Shown: piece by piece, positions 51,853-58,627 of the stretch | How the letters are laid out: each line of letters begins with the position of its first letter | Position numbering within the stretch: the first letter of the stretch is position 1 | Assembly (NCBI GenBank): GCA_023419375.1 | Contig: JAEZYD010000047.1 | Location: 186,001 to 250,000, forward strand | Direction of reading: 5' to 3' | DNA: 64,000 nt | DNA from: Pseudomonadota bacterium | Lineage (GTDB): Bacteria; Desulfobacterota; Desulfovibrionia; Desulfovibrionales; Desulfovibrionaceae | Notes under the pieces: generated by a model | What the model saw: only the letters and a program-made list of their open reading frames with translations | What the model was told of the DNA's origin: nothing | Database searches by the model: none | Made by a program: the position numbers and the translations under genes

Positions 51853-52488
51853 ATGTCCTTTATCCGCAATATTCTGATACTTTGCCTGGCCTTTGCCTCC
51901 CTGTGCGGGTGCGTGCGCCAACCGGCGGACGCCGCGCGTGTGGAAGTGCTGCGCCAGGGCCAGATTGAGGAGCCGGAAGCCGATGTGAACATCCATCCGG
52001 CGGTTTATGTCAACGTGCGCGACAATACCAACAAGGTTTTCGGCCTGCGCACCCAGGTGGAGACATGGCTGCAACGCCAGGGCTACACGGTAGTGCCAAA
52101 CCCCAGCGAAGCGGGCTACATCCTCCAGATAGTCGTGCTCGCTGCGGGCACGACCGCGCCGGAAACCGCCCGACAGGTGGTGACCGCCGGGTATGACGCC
52201 CCCTCGCAGCTGAGCGGCAAGGGCGGCACCGCCCTGGTGGCGGATGTGCTGCTGGTGCAGCGCCATGTTCCCAGCACCCAGGGTTCCCGCAACAAAAATC
52301 TCAAGAACATCGGCAAACGCAATGCCGTTGGCAGCAGCCAGATGCGCATTGCCCTGCTTGCCCATCAGGAATTCAAGACGGGTGCGGGCATGCCCCCGGT
52401 CTTTGCCGAAACCCTTGCCAAGGAACTGGCGACTTCCGTTCACAGCGCCGGCGCCGAAGAAGCACCAGCCCAGCCCGCCAAGCAGTAG
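51853..52488 (+). CDS. TraT-like outer-membrane lipoprotein 2
   Basis: A 211-residue lipoprotein with lipobox SLCGCV. The part after residue 45 resembles the conserved N-half of TraT: VYVNVRDNTNKVFGLRTQVETWLQRQGYTVVPNPSEAGYILQIVVLAAG. Unlike true TraT it lacks the long Gly/Ala hydrophobic centre, which instead appears in the neighbouring gene. The C-terminal tail is Ala/Pro-rich. The start ATG 51853 follows AAAGGAG. Possibly the two genes together replace one TraT. On a chromosome the role could be envelope integrity rather than plasmid exclusion. Confidence 0.65.
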   Translation: MSFIRNILILCLAFASLCGCVRQPADAARVEVLRQGQIEEPEADVNIHPAVYVNVRDNTNKVFGLRTQVETWLQRQGYTVVPNPSEAGYILQIVVLAAGTTAPETARQVVTAGYDAPSQLSGKGGTALVADVLLVQRHVPSTQGSRNKNLKNIGKRNAVGSSQMRIALLAHQEFKTGAGMPPVFAETLAKELATSVHSAGAEEAPAQPAKQ

Positions 52489-52539
52489 CCTTCCACGCGG
52501 GAGGCCCGGCCTGACCCCCTACCCCATTGTCTTTTCCAA

Positions 52540-52572
52540 GGGCAACCGATGCTGTCGGTTGCCCTTGTTATT
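52540..52572 (+). terminator. Terminator after the TraT-like pair
   Basis: GGGCAACCG (52540-52548) pairs perfectly with CGGTTGCCC (52556-52564), followed by TTGTTATT. Confidence 0.8.
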
Positions 52573-52670
52573 GACGGCAGCCCTCTATGATTCCTGCGCC
52601 AGCGTCAGCATTCCGGCGCAGGCCTGATCCGCAAAATCTAACCTGTCGTTTTACCCGCGCATATCCAGAG

Positions 52671-52687
52671 TTGGCACTGTACTTGCT
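52671..52687 (+). promoter_or_regulatory. Sigma-54 promoter of the lysozyme-GT9 operon
   Basis: TTGGCACTGTACTTGCT matches the optimal consensus TTGGCACN5TTGCT exactly. It lies 40 bases before the ATG at 52728, behind the terminator of the previous gene. Confidence 0.85.
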
Positions 52688-52727
52688 TTTTCCTCCATGC
52701 GGAGCCTCAGCCCCGCAGGAGGAACAC

Positions 52728-53861
52728 ATGGCACTTTCCAATTTTCTGATCCGCCCCCCATCTGATGCGCAAAAGGCCCAGGCGGGAGCACCACGCCGCA
52801 CTGCGCCTGCACAGGCCGGAAACCCCGCGTCCTTTGCCAACATCATGAGCGGCCAGACCACCAATGCGGAAAACGCCAGCACTGCCGAAGTGCAGCGCGC
52901 AGGCATGGCCCTGGCCGGGAATATGGGCCAGCAAGGCATGGTACTGGCAGGGCGCTCGCCCAGCGATCTTGCCCGCACGCAGGTATTCAGCAAGGCGGAA
53001 ACCGACATGCGGCAGACCAAGGCCATTGACAGCCTCATGCAGACAGTATCCGGCGGCAACTCCACCCTTGATCTTGCCCGCAGCATGGGTACTGCCCGGC
53101 ATCTGCGCTCCATGACCAGCGCCATGGACAACCGCATAAAGGGGCTCAGCATGGGCGATTTTGTCCATTCGCGCACCCAGCCCCAGGCTCAGGCCCGCAC
53201 CAAGGCCTCACACAAGATAGAGGACATGGAGCTCGGTCAACTTTCAGCCCGCTTTGAGTCTGGCAGCGACGGCATTGCCGCCGTGGGCTATGACCGCAAC
53301 GGCGGTACCTCCTACGGCAAGTATCAGGTATCGTCACGCGCGGGCAGCCTGAAGGATTTTCTGGATTTTCTGGATACGGAAGCGCCGGACCTTTCCAAGC
53401 GCCTGCGCTCTTCCGGCCCCGGCAACACGGGCAGCCGCAAGGGCGCCATGCCCGACACATGGCGCGCCATTGCCAGCGAACAGCCGCAGCGTTTTGAGGA
53501 TCTTCAGGAGGCCTTTGTGCGCCAGAGCCATTACAAGCCCGCGCTGGAATCCATATCGCAACGCATCGGCCTGAACCCCGACAAGGTTTCCACTGCCATG
53601 CGGGAAGTTATCTGGAGCACATCCGTGCAGCACGGCCCTGCGGGCGCGGCCCGCATATTCGAGCGGGCGCACGCCATGAGCGGCAAACCGACCGATGCGG
53701 CCTATGAGCGCAACCTCATCAACAACGTGTACAACATACGTGTGGGGCAGTTCGGATCTTCCGACAGCAATATTCAGGCAGCCGTGGCCAACCGCTTCAA
53801 GCAGGAAAAGGCCCTGGCCCTGAATCTTCTGAACGGCGGCAAAACCTCGGCGCTGGCATAA
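52728..53861 (+). CDS. Lysozyme-like (VgrG-related type) protein, putative peptidoglycan hydrolase
   Basis: A 377-residue protein. The first ~150 residues are Ala/Ser/Gln-rich and probably flexible. The C-terminal ~200 residues form a conserved domain: LSARFESGSDGIAAVGYDRNGGTSYGKYQVSSRAGSLKDFLDFL, then GPGNTGSRKGAMPDTWRAIA, FVRQSHYKPAL and VIWSTSVQHGPAGAARIF. I know this pattern from proteins labelled VgrG-related in phage-tail and type VI contexts, and the RFESG Glu with the SYGKYQ loop suggests a lysozyme-like fold. There is no signal peptide. It starts with a strong AGGAGG site at ATG 52728 and is the first gene after a sigma-54 promoter, so a role in flagellar passage through the wall is plausible. 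Confidence 0.55.
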   Translation: MALSNFLIRPPSDAQKAQAGAPRRTAPAQAGNPASFANIMSGQTTNAENASTAEVQRAGMALAGNMGQQGMVLAGRSPSDLARTQVFSKAETDMRQTKAIDSLMQTVSGGNSTLDLARSMGTARHLRSMTSAMDNRIKGLSMGDFVHSRTQPQAQARTKASHKIEDMELGQLSARFESGSDGIAAVGYDRNGGTSYGKYQVSSRAGSLKDFLDFLDTEAPDLSKRLRSSGPGNTGSRKGAMPDTWRAIASEQPQRFEDLQEAFVRQSHYKPALESISQRIGLNPDKVSTAMREVIWSTSVQHGPAGAARIFERAHAMSGKPTDAAYERNLINNVYNIRVGQFGSSDSNIQAAVANRFKQEKALALNLLNGGKTSALA

Positions 53862-53873
53862 GGCGGTCACTCA

Positions 53874-55601
53874 ATGGAGACCACCGGCTCTGCGGTTGAC
53901 CGCTCAGGCACCACGCTGGTCATCAACCTGACGCGATTTGGCGACCTGCTGCAATGTCAGCCCCTCATTGAGGATCTGCATCGTCAGGGCCAGACCGTAC
54001 ATCTGGTGTGTCTGGACAATTTCTCCAGCGCCCAGCCCCTGCTGCGCCATGTGGAGCGCACCTGGCCCCTGCCCGGCGCGCGGCTCATGGCCGACATGGA
54101 CAAGGACTGGCGCATCGCAACGGCGCTGCTGCTGGAATTTGCCCGCGCGGTCAGGAGCGAGGCCAGGCCAGGCTGCGTTGTCAACCTGACCACCACCCTG
54201 CCTGCGCGGCTGCTCACTGGCCTGCTGGCGGGCGGACAGGCGGACGGGCAGGCCGAGATTCGCGGATTCTGCCTTGACGCGCACGGTTTTGGGCAAAACA
54301 GGGGCATCTGGTCCACATTTCTGAACAGCGGCGCTGCAAACCGTCTGAGCGCTCCCTTTAATATTGCGGATATGTTCCGCATGGTGGGCGCGCCGCACGC
54401 GCCAGCAGCCGCAGCCATGCAGCCGCGCCAAGGGCTGGCCGATCCGCCTCGGGAAGCAATGGATGCGGCGGATGCCCTGCTTGCCGGGGCTCCGCCGGAG
54501 ACATGCGGTTTTGTGGCCATGCAGCTGGGCGCAAGCGAAGCACGGCGGCAGTGGCCCGCACATTTTTTTGCCGAGGTGGGCGACCGTCTGTGGCGCGAGC
54601 GCAAGCTCTGCCCGGTGCTGCTTGGCTCGCCTGCCGAACGCCCGCTGGCCGAGGCCTATGCTCAGGCAGCCCAAGGCCCGTGGATGGATGCCGTGGGCAA
54701 AACCAATCTCACCCAACTGGCGGCATTGCTGCGCCGGTCAAAATTGTTGTTTACCAACGATACCGGCACCATGCATCTAGCTGCTGGCCTTGGTGTGCCC
54801 TGCCTGGCCATATTCCTTGCCACGGCCCAGCCCTGCGACACGGGCCCCTATCTGCCCGGCTGTTGCTGCCTGGAACCTGCCCTGCCCTGCCATCCCTGCC
54901 CCTTTGGCCGCCCCTGCCCCAATGATCTGGCATGCGTGACGCACATCAGCCCCAGGAGCGTGGAGTCCCTCGCCCTGTCATGGATTGACGCTGGCCGATG
55001 GGATGCCGCCCCGCTCGACCGTGTGGGGCGTGAAGCCCGCGTTTGGCTGACGGAGCAGGACGACAAGGGCTTTATGACAGTGCGCTGCCTTACGGAACAC
55101 GCCGCCGAAGATCGCAGCCTGTGGCTTGCGCAGCAGCGGATTTTCTGGCGTCAGATACTTGACGAACTGGACGGCGCAGCCCGATCCGCAGCGACGGAGC
55201 AACAGAGCGCGGATACCAGCCAGCCTGAAGAAAATACTCCTTCAGCATCCGCGCACGGCACAAGACATGCGGACGAATCGGCTGGCGCGTTTTCTGCCGA
55301 ATTTGCGCAACGCATGGCGACATCTCTGGAGCAGGCCGCACAACTTTTTGAAATGCTTACGCAACAAGGGCAACTGCTGGGCAAGAGCCCCAAGGCAGGG
55401 CAATTGTTTTTGCGTAATTGCGAACGCCTGCAAACGGTTTTTGACGCCTGCCCAGAACTGCGCTCGCTGGGAGCCTTCTGGCGTGAACTGCGCCAGGAAC
55501 GCGGCGACCGGCTGGACGACCTGCTGGAGCTTACTGCCCAGCTTGGCGCGCATTTCGTTATCTGGCGCCATAAATTTATCGATGGCACGTCATTTGCTTA
55601 A
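53874..55601 (+). CDS. Glycosyltransferase family 9 protein with C-terminal extension
   Basis: A 575-residue protein. Residues ~10-390 are a GT9 (heptosyltransferase-type) domain: TLVINLTRFGDLLQCQPLIEDLH at the start, QLGASEARRQWPAHFFAEV in the middle and LFTNDTGTMHLAAGLGVPCLAIF for donor binding, then a Cys-rich loop CCCLEPALPCHPCPFGRPCPNDLACV, typical of some Desulfovibrio GT9s. The last ~140 residues are a Glu/Ser/Ala-rich linker and a helical domain not found in LPS heptosyltransferases. It lies 12 bases after the lysozyme-like gene, and no LPS gene is near. A role in flagellin glycosylation is an inference from the sigma-54 operon. Confidence 0.75.
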   Translation: METTGSAVDRSGTTLVINLTRFGDLLQCQPLIEDLHRQGQTVHLVCLDNFSSAQPLLRHVERTWPLPGARLMADMDKDWRIATALLLEFARAVRSEARPGCVVNLTTTLPARLLTGLLAGGQADGQAEIRGFCLDAHGFGQNRGIWSTFLNSGAANRLSAPFNIADMFRMVGAPHAPAAAAMQPRQGLADPPREAMDAADALLAGAPPETCGFVAMQLGASEARRQWPAHFFAEVGDRLWRERKLCPVLLGSPAERPLAEAYAQAAQGPWMDAVGKTNLTQLAALLRRSKLLFTNDTGTMHLAAGLGVPCLAIFLATAQPCDTGPYLPGCCCLEPALPCHPCPFGRPCPNDLACVTHISPRSVESLALSWIDAGRWDAAPLDRVGREARVWLTEQDDKGFMTVRCLTEHAAEDRSLWLAQQRIFWRQILDELDGAARSAATEQQSADTSQPEENTPSASAHGTRHADESAGAFSAEFAQRMATSLEQAAQLFEMLTQQGQLLGKSPKAGQLFLRNCERLQTVFDACPELRSLGAFWRELRQERGDRLDDLLELTAQLGAHFVIWRHKFIDGTSFA

Positions 55602-55658
55602 ACATACTCAGAACACATTACGGTAAAATCTTCCCTGTGGGGAGAGGAGGGAACTGGA

Positions 55659-56264
55659 ATGATAATCATAGACGGATCACAAAGCGAAAAAAGTATTTCT
55701 GCCTTTGCCAACCTTGAAGAACTGCTCAAGGATGTCATGCAGGACGACCAGATGACCAACCGCGTGGTAACGGACGTTCTGGTAAACAACGAAGCGTTTT
55801 CAGAGATCTATCCGCATCAGGCCGAAGACATCGCCTGCTCCGAAATTTCTTCCATTGAGGTGCGCTCCGTGCCCATGGCTGAAATGGCTGTGGATATGTC
55901 TGCCGAATTGGGCAAGGTCGCCCAGATGATGGCCCACGGCTCGCGCGAAGTGGCCCGGTTGTTCCGCGCCGCCTCCGACACGGACGCCCTGGAACTTTTT
56001 CAGGATCTGCTGGACGTGACCCGCGACTTCATGGGCATGCTGGGCGAGCTGCGCACAAACTACACGGATGGCGCTCTGCCCGATTTTGCCGAAAAAACCG
56101 AGAAATTTTCCAGCCTGCTTTCTGAAATGGGCGACGTGCTGGAAAACGAAGACTGGATTCTTCTGGCAGACCTGCTTGAATATGAATTCATCCCGCTGTG
56201 CGACGATTGGCGCGCCACCAGCGAGATTCTGCACAAGCAGGTTGTCGAACACATGGCCCAATAG
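55659..56264 (+). CDS. Small acidic helical protein of the sigma-54 operon
   Basis: A 201-residue acidic protein with no signal or membrane segment. It is mostly helical by composition, with repeated Leu/Met/Ala heptads (MAEMAVDMSAELGKVAQMMAHGSREVARLF; LFQDLLDVTRDFMGMLGELRTNY). No family name comes to mind. The ribosome site is GGAGGGAACTGG. The gap from the GT9 gene is 57 bases and to the next gene 15, so it belongs to the same transcript. Acidic helical proteins at the end of flagellar operons are often export chaperones, which is a guess here. Confidence 0.65.
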   Translation: MIIIDGSQSEKSISAFANLEELLKDVMQDDQMTNRVVTDVLVNNEAFSEIYPHQAEDIACSEISSIEVRSVPMAEMAVDMSAELGKVAQMMAHGSREVARLFRAASDTDALELFQDLLDVTRDFMGMLGELRTNYTDGALPDFAEKTEKFSSLLSEMGDVLENEDWILLADLLEYEFIPLCDDWRATSEILHKQVVEHMAQ

Positions 56265-56279
56265 GCCTCAGGAGCTTGC

Positions 56280-56603
56280 ATGAATCAGGGAGTATGCCTT
56301 CTTGATGAAGCGCTGAATCTTGCCCGCCTGGAAATGGCGGCACTGGAGGACGGCGCATACGACAGGGCGGTCGAGCTTGCCGAAAGACGTGGCGAGGTGA
56401 CCAGCATGGCCTGGCACATGCTGGAAGACAGCCAGGCCGACCAGTACAGAACTCACCTGATTGAACTGGCCCGTGTGCAGGATCAACTGACGGAACTTGC
56501 CACCAGGGCGCACAGCGAAATCAGGTCGCAGTTGCAACGCTCACGCCTCGAAAGTCGCCGCATGCGCGGCTACCATAGGGCAGTGGGCCAGGCGCTGCAA
56601 TAG
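56280..56603 (+). CDS. Small helical protein, possible flagellar chaperone (FlgN/FliT-like)
   Basis: A 107-residue protein, all helical: an N-terminal half (LLDEALNLARLEMAALEDGAYDRAVELAERRGEVTSMA) that resembles the early segment of FliT and FlgN chaperones, then LEDSQADQYRTHLIELARVQDQLTELA and a basic tail (RLESRRMRGYHRAV). FliT/FlgN-type chaperones are short, helical and poorly conserved, so identification is weak. The start follows CAGGAGCTTGC. It is the last gene of the operon; a strong terminator follows. Confidence 0.6.
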   Translation: MNQGVCLLDEALNLARLEMAALEDGAYDRAVELAERRGEVTSMAWHMLEDSQADQYRTHLIELARVQDQLTELATRAHSEIRSQLQRSRLESRRMRGYHRAVGQALQ

Positions 56604-56626
56604 CGCACCGTGCGTTCAGAATCATA

Positions 56627-56666
56627 GGTGGCGGCATACGCAACAGCGTGTCCGCCACCTTTTTTG
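56627..56666 (+). terminator. Terminator of the sigma-54 operon
   Basis: GGTGGCGG (56627-56634) pairs with CCGCCACC (56652-56659) and is followed by TTTTTT. It faces thiE on the other strand. Confidence 0.88.
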
Positions 56667-56699
56667 GGCTGGCCCGCTCCAGGTGCAGAGTGTCAACAC

Positions 56700-56779
56700 G
56701 TTGTTCACCCTTCTTCCCTTCACTCGGTTTGTTGTTGTCTGGTAATTCCAGCTCTACCGATTTAGGGAGGGTGAACAAC
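56700..56779. repeat. Long-spaced 12-bp inverted repeat
   Basis: GTTGTTCACCCT (56700-56711) and AGGGTGAACAAC (56768-56779) are perfect reverse complements 56 bases apart. The enclosed sequence is unlike its neighbours in composition. It lies in the thiE downstream gap and has no gene. Confidence 0.7.
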
Positions 56780-56796
56780 CTATTGGAACATTACAC

Positions 56797-57444
56797 CTAC
56801 CCCACCATGCCTTCACGCATGGCCTTGCGCACATCTTCCACTCTGGTGCGGATGTCGGGCGCGCCGACCAGTTCGCTCACAAGCGAGCAGCAGCGCGCGC
56901 CGTGCCGCGCGACTTCCGCAATGTTATGCCGCTTGATGCCGCCAATGGCCACAAAGGGCAAATCCCCATTGCGGGCAACCCAATCCAGATATTCGTACCC
57001 TACAGGATCAACCACGTCTTCCTTGGTATTGGTGGCAAAAATCGGCCCCACGCCGATGTAGTCCGCGCCAAGGCTGCGGGCTTCGAGGGCCTGCTCCGGC
57101 AGATGGGTGGAAAGGCCGATGATCATTTCCGGCCCCACGAGGCTGCGCACGGCGGGAACAGGCAGATCCTCCTGCCCCACATGCACGCCGTCTGCCTGCA
57201 CCAGCATGGCGATATCCACGTGGTCGTTGACGATAAAGCAGGCCCCGGCCTCCCTGGTCAGCCGCCGCAACAGGCGGCATTCCTCCAGCATGGCCCCGGA
57301 TTTCAGCTTTTTTTCGCGATATTGCAAAATACGCACGCCAGCCCCCATAAGGGCGGAAACAACTTCTTCAAGCGGCCTTCCCAATGAAAGACCGGCATCC
57401 GTGATGGCATAAATATCCGTTTCTCCAGGCAGGATTCTGGGCAT
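56797..57444 (-). CDS. thiE: Thiamine-phosphate synthase
   Basis: A 215-residue TIM-barrel enzyme that joins the pyrimidine and thiazole halves of thiamine. Visible sites are ILQYREK (substrate loop), FIVNDHVDIAMLVQADGVHVGQEDLP, IIGLSTHLPEQALEA and YIGVGPIFATNTKED, with the glycine loop VAIGGI at the end. The start ATG 57444 follows AAGGAG at seven bases; the open frame continues upstream into the DUF362 gene, with which it partly overlaps only by that extension. No other thiamine gene and no TPP riboswitch is in view. It follows the DUF362 gene on the same strand at about 17 bases. Confidence 0.93.
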   Translation of the reverse strand: MPRILPGETDIYAITDAGLSLGRPLEEVVSALMGAGVRILQYREKKLKSGAMLEECRLLRRLTREAGACFIVNDHVDIAMLVQADGVHVGQEDLPVPAVRSLVGPEMIIGLSTHLPEQALEARSLGADYIGVGPIFATNTKEDVVDPVGYEYLDWVARNGDLPFVAIGGIKRHNIAEVARHGARCCSLVSELVGAPDIRTRVEDVRKAMREGMVG

Positions 57445-57461
57445 ATGAGGCTCCTTGGCGA

Positions 57462-58508
57462 CTATTTTCTGAACGCCGCAACAATGCGGCGAAAACAACT
57501 GTGCACAAAGCGGGCAGGATGAAAGGATGTGTGCGAAAGCTCCGCTGGCAACTGAAATCCGACAGATGAAAAATCCGATGGGCTTCGCAAGGGAAAGACC
57601 GCCCGAACGCCGTCATGTCCCTCTGCCGGGGCGCTGCCCCAGGCCTGGCGGCGGCACAGGGCCGCCCCAAGCGGCACATCCTGCGGCGCAAGGCCCAATA
57701 CGGCATACAGCGCTTCGTCCAGCGCCACGGCAGAAGCGCTGGCCCCCACCACGCCCAGGGCAAAGGGGCTGCCGTTGCTCGGCCCTGTAACATGCATGGC
57801 CGTAACGCCGTCCGCAACTGCGGCAACTGGGGGCAAGGCCGCCCACAGCGCGGCCAGGCAGTCGGCAAAAAACAGGGGGTCGCGCCCCTCGCGGGCATGA
57901 GCAAAAGCCTTGTGCAGGCCGCGCACGCAACCAAAACAGTTTTTGACGGAGAGCGTCACCAGCATCTGCGCATGGGCCTTTACACGGGGAACCGACACGA
58001 TAACATCGCTCTCAAGCGCCAGACGCGCCACATGAAAGCGCGATCCGCCCGCCTGCAAACCTGCCTTTTGCGCCGCTTCGCCCTCGAGGGGCAGGGGCAC
58101 CGGCTCCGCAGGGCCGATCTCTTCAACCTCAAGGCCCAGAGGGCGCAAGGCCGCCTCAAGCCCCACAGCCCGCGCCACAGAGGCCGCGCGTCCAAAACCC
58201 GGCGAATCCGCCACGCGCACCCGCGCACCGTGATCCATAAGCCAGGCGCATACGGCGGCCACAACCTGCGGCGAAGCGCAAGCCAGAGGTTTTGCCAGCA
58301 AAAGATTGGGCTTTACCAGCACGCGCGCACCGGGACGCAAGGGGCAAAGCTCCGTCAGGCGGGCCGCGTCCATGACATCGCCCACAGCCCTGCCCAGGCC
58401 GGGACTATCGTAATCCTCGTGCTGCAACAAGGCCACTGGCAGTGAAGCCGGGGCGGCGGCAGGGCCATTTTTCAGCCCTGCAGGCGGGGTGTTGATGCCG
58501 TTTTCCAT
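57462..58508 (-). CDS. DUF362-domain protein
   Basis: A 348-residue protein of the DUF362 family: PLRPGARVLVKPNLLLAKPLACASPQVVAAVCAWLMDHGARVRVADSPGF in the first part, VIVSVPRVKAHAQMLVTLSVKNCFGCVRGLHKAFAHA in the middle and VAVADGVTAMHVTGPSNGSPFALGVVGASA near the end. Many DUF362 proteins have a C-terminal ferredoxin domain with eight cysteines, but this one does not. The biochemical role is unknown. The gene precedes thiE by 17 bases on the same strand and may be co-transcribed, though no thiamine link is known. The start follows the divergent mscS promoter region. Confidence 0.75.
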   Translation of the reverse strand: MENGINTPPAGLKNGPAAAPASLPVALLQHEDYDSPGLGRAVGDVMDAARLTELCPLRPGARVLVKPNLLLAKPLACASPQVVAAVCAWLMDHGARVRVADSPGFGRAASVARAVGLEAALRPLGLEVEEIGPAEPVPLPLEGEAAQKAGLQAGGSRFHVARLALESDVIVSVPRVKAHAQMLVTLSVKNCFGCVRGLHKAFAHAREGRDPLFFADCLAALWAALPPVAAVADGVTAMHVTGPSNGSPFALGVVGASASAVALDEALYAVLGLAPQDVPLGAALCRRQAWGSAPAEGHDGVRAVFPLRSPSDFSSVGFQLPAELSHTSFHPARFVHSCFRRIVAAFRK

Positions 58509-58627
58509 GCCCGGACTATGCCGCCCGTCCGCCCCCTTGTAAAGACCACGGCCTTTTCAAACGGCCTTTCTTGACGTATGGAAGGGCATCCACCTTCAGG
58601 GACAACCGACTGTAATCTGAGGATTCC

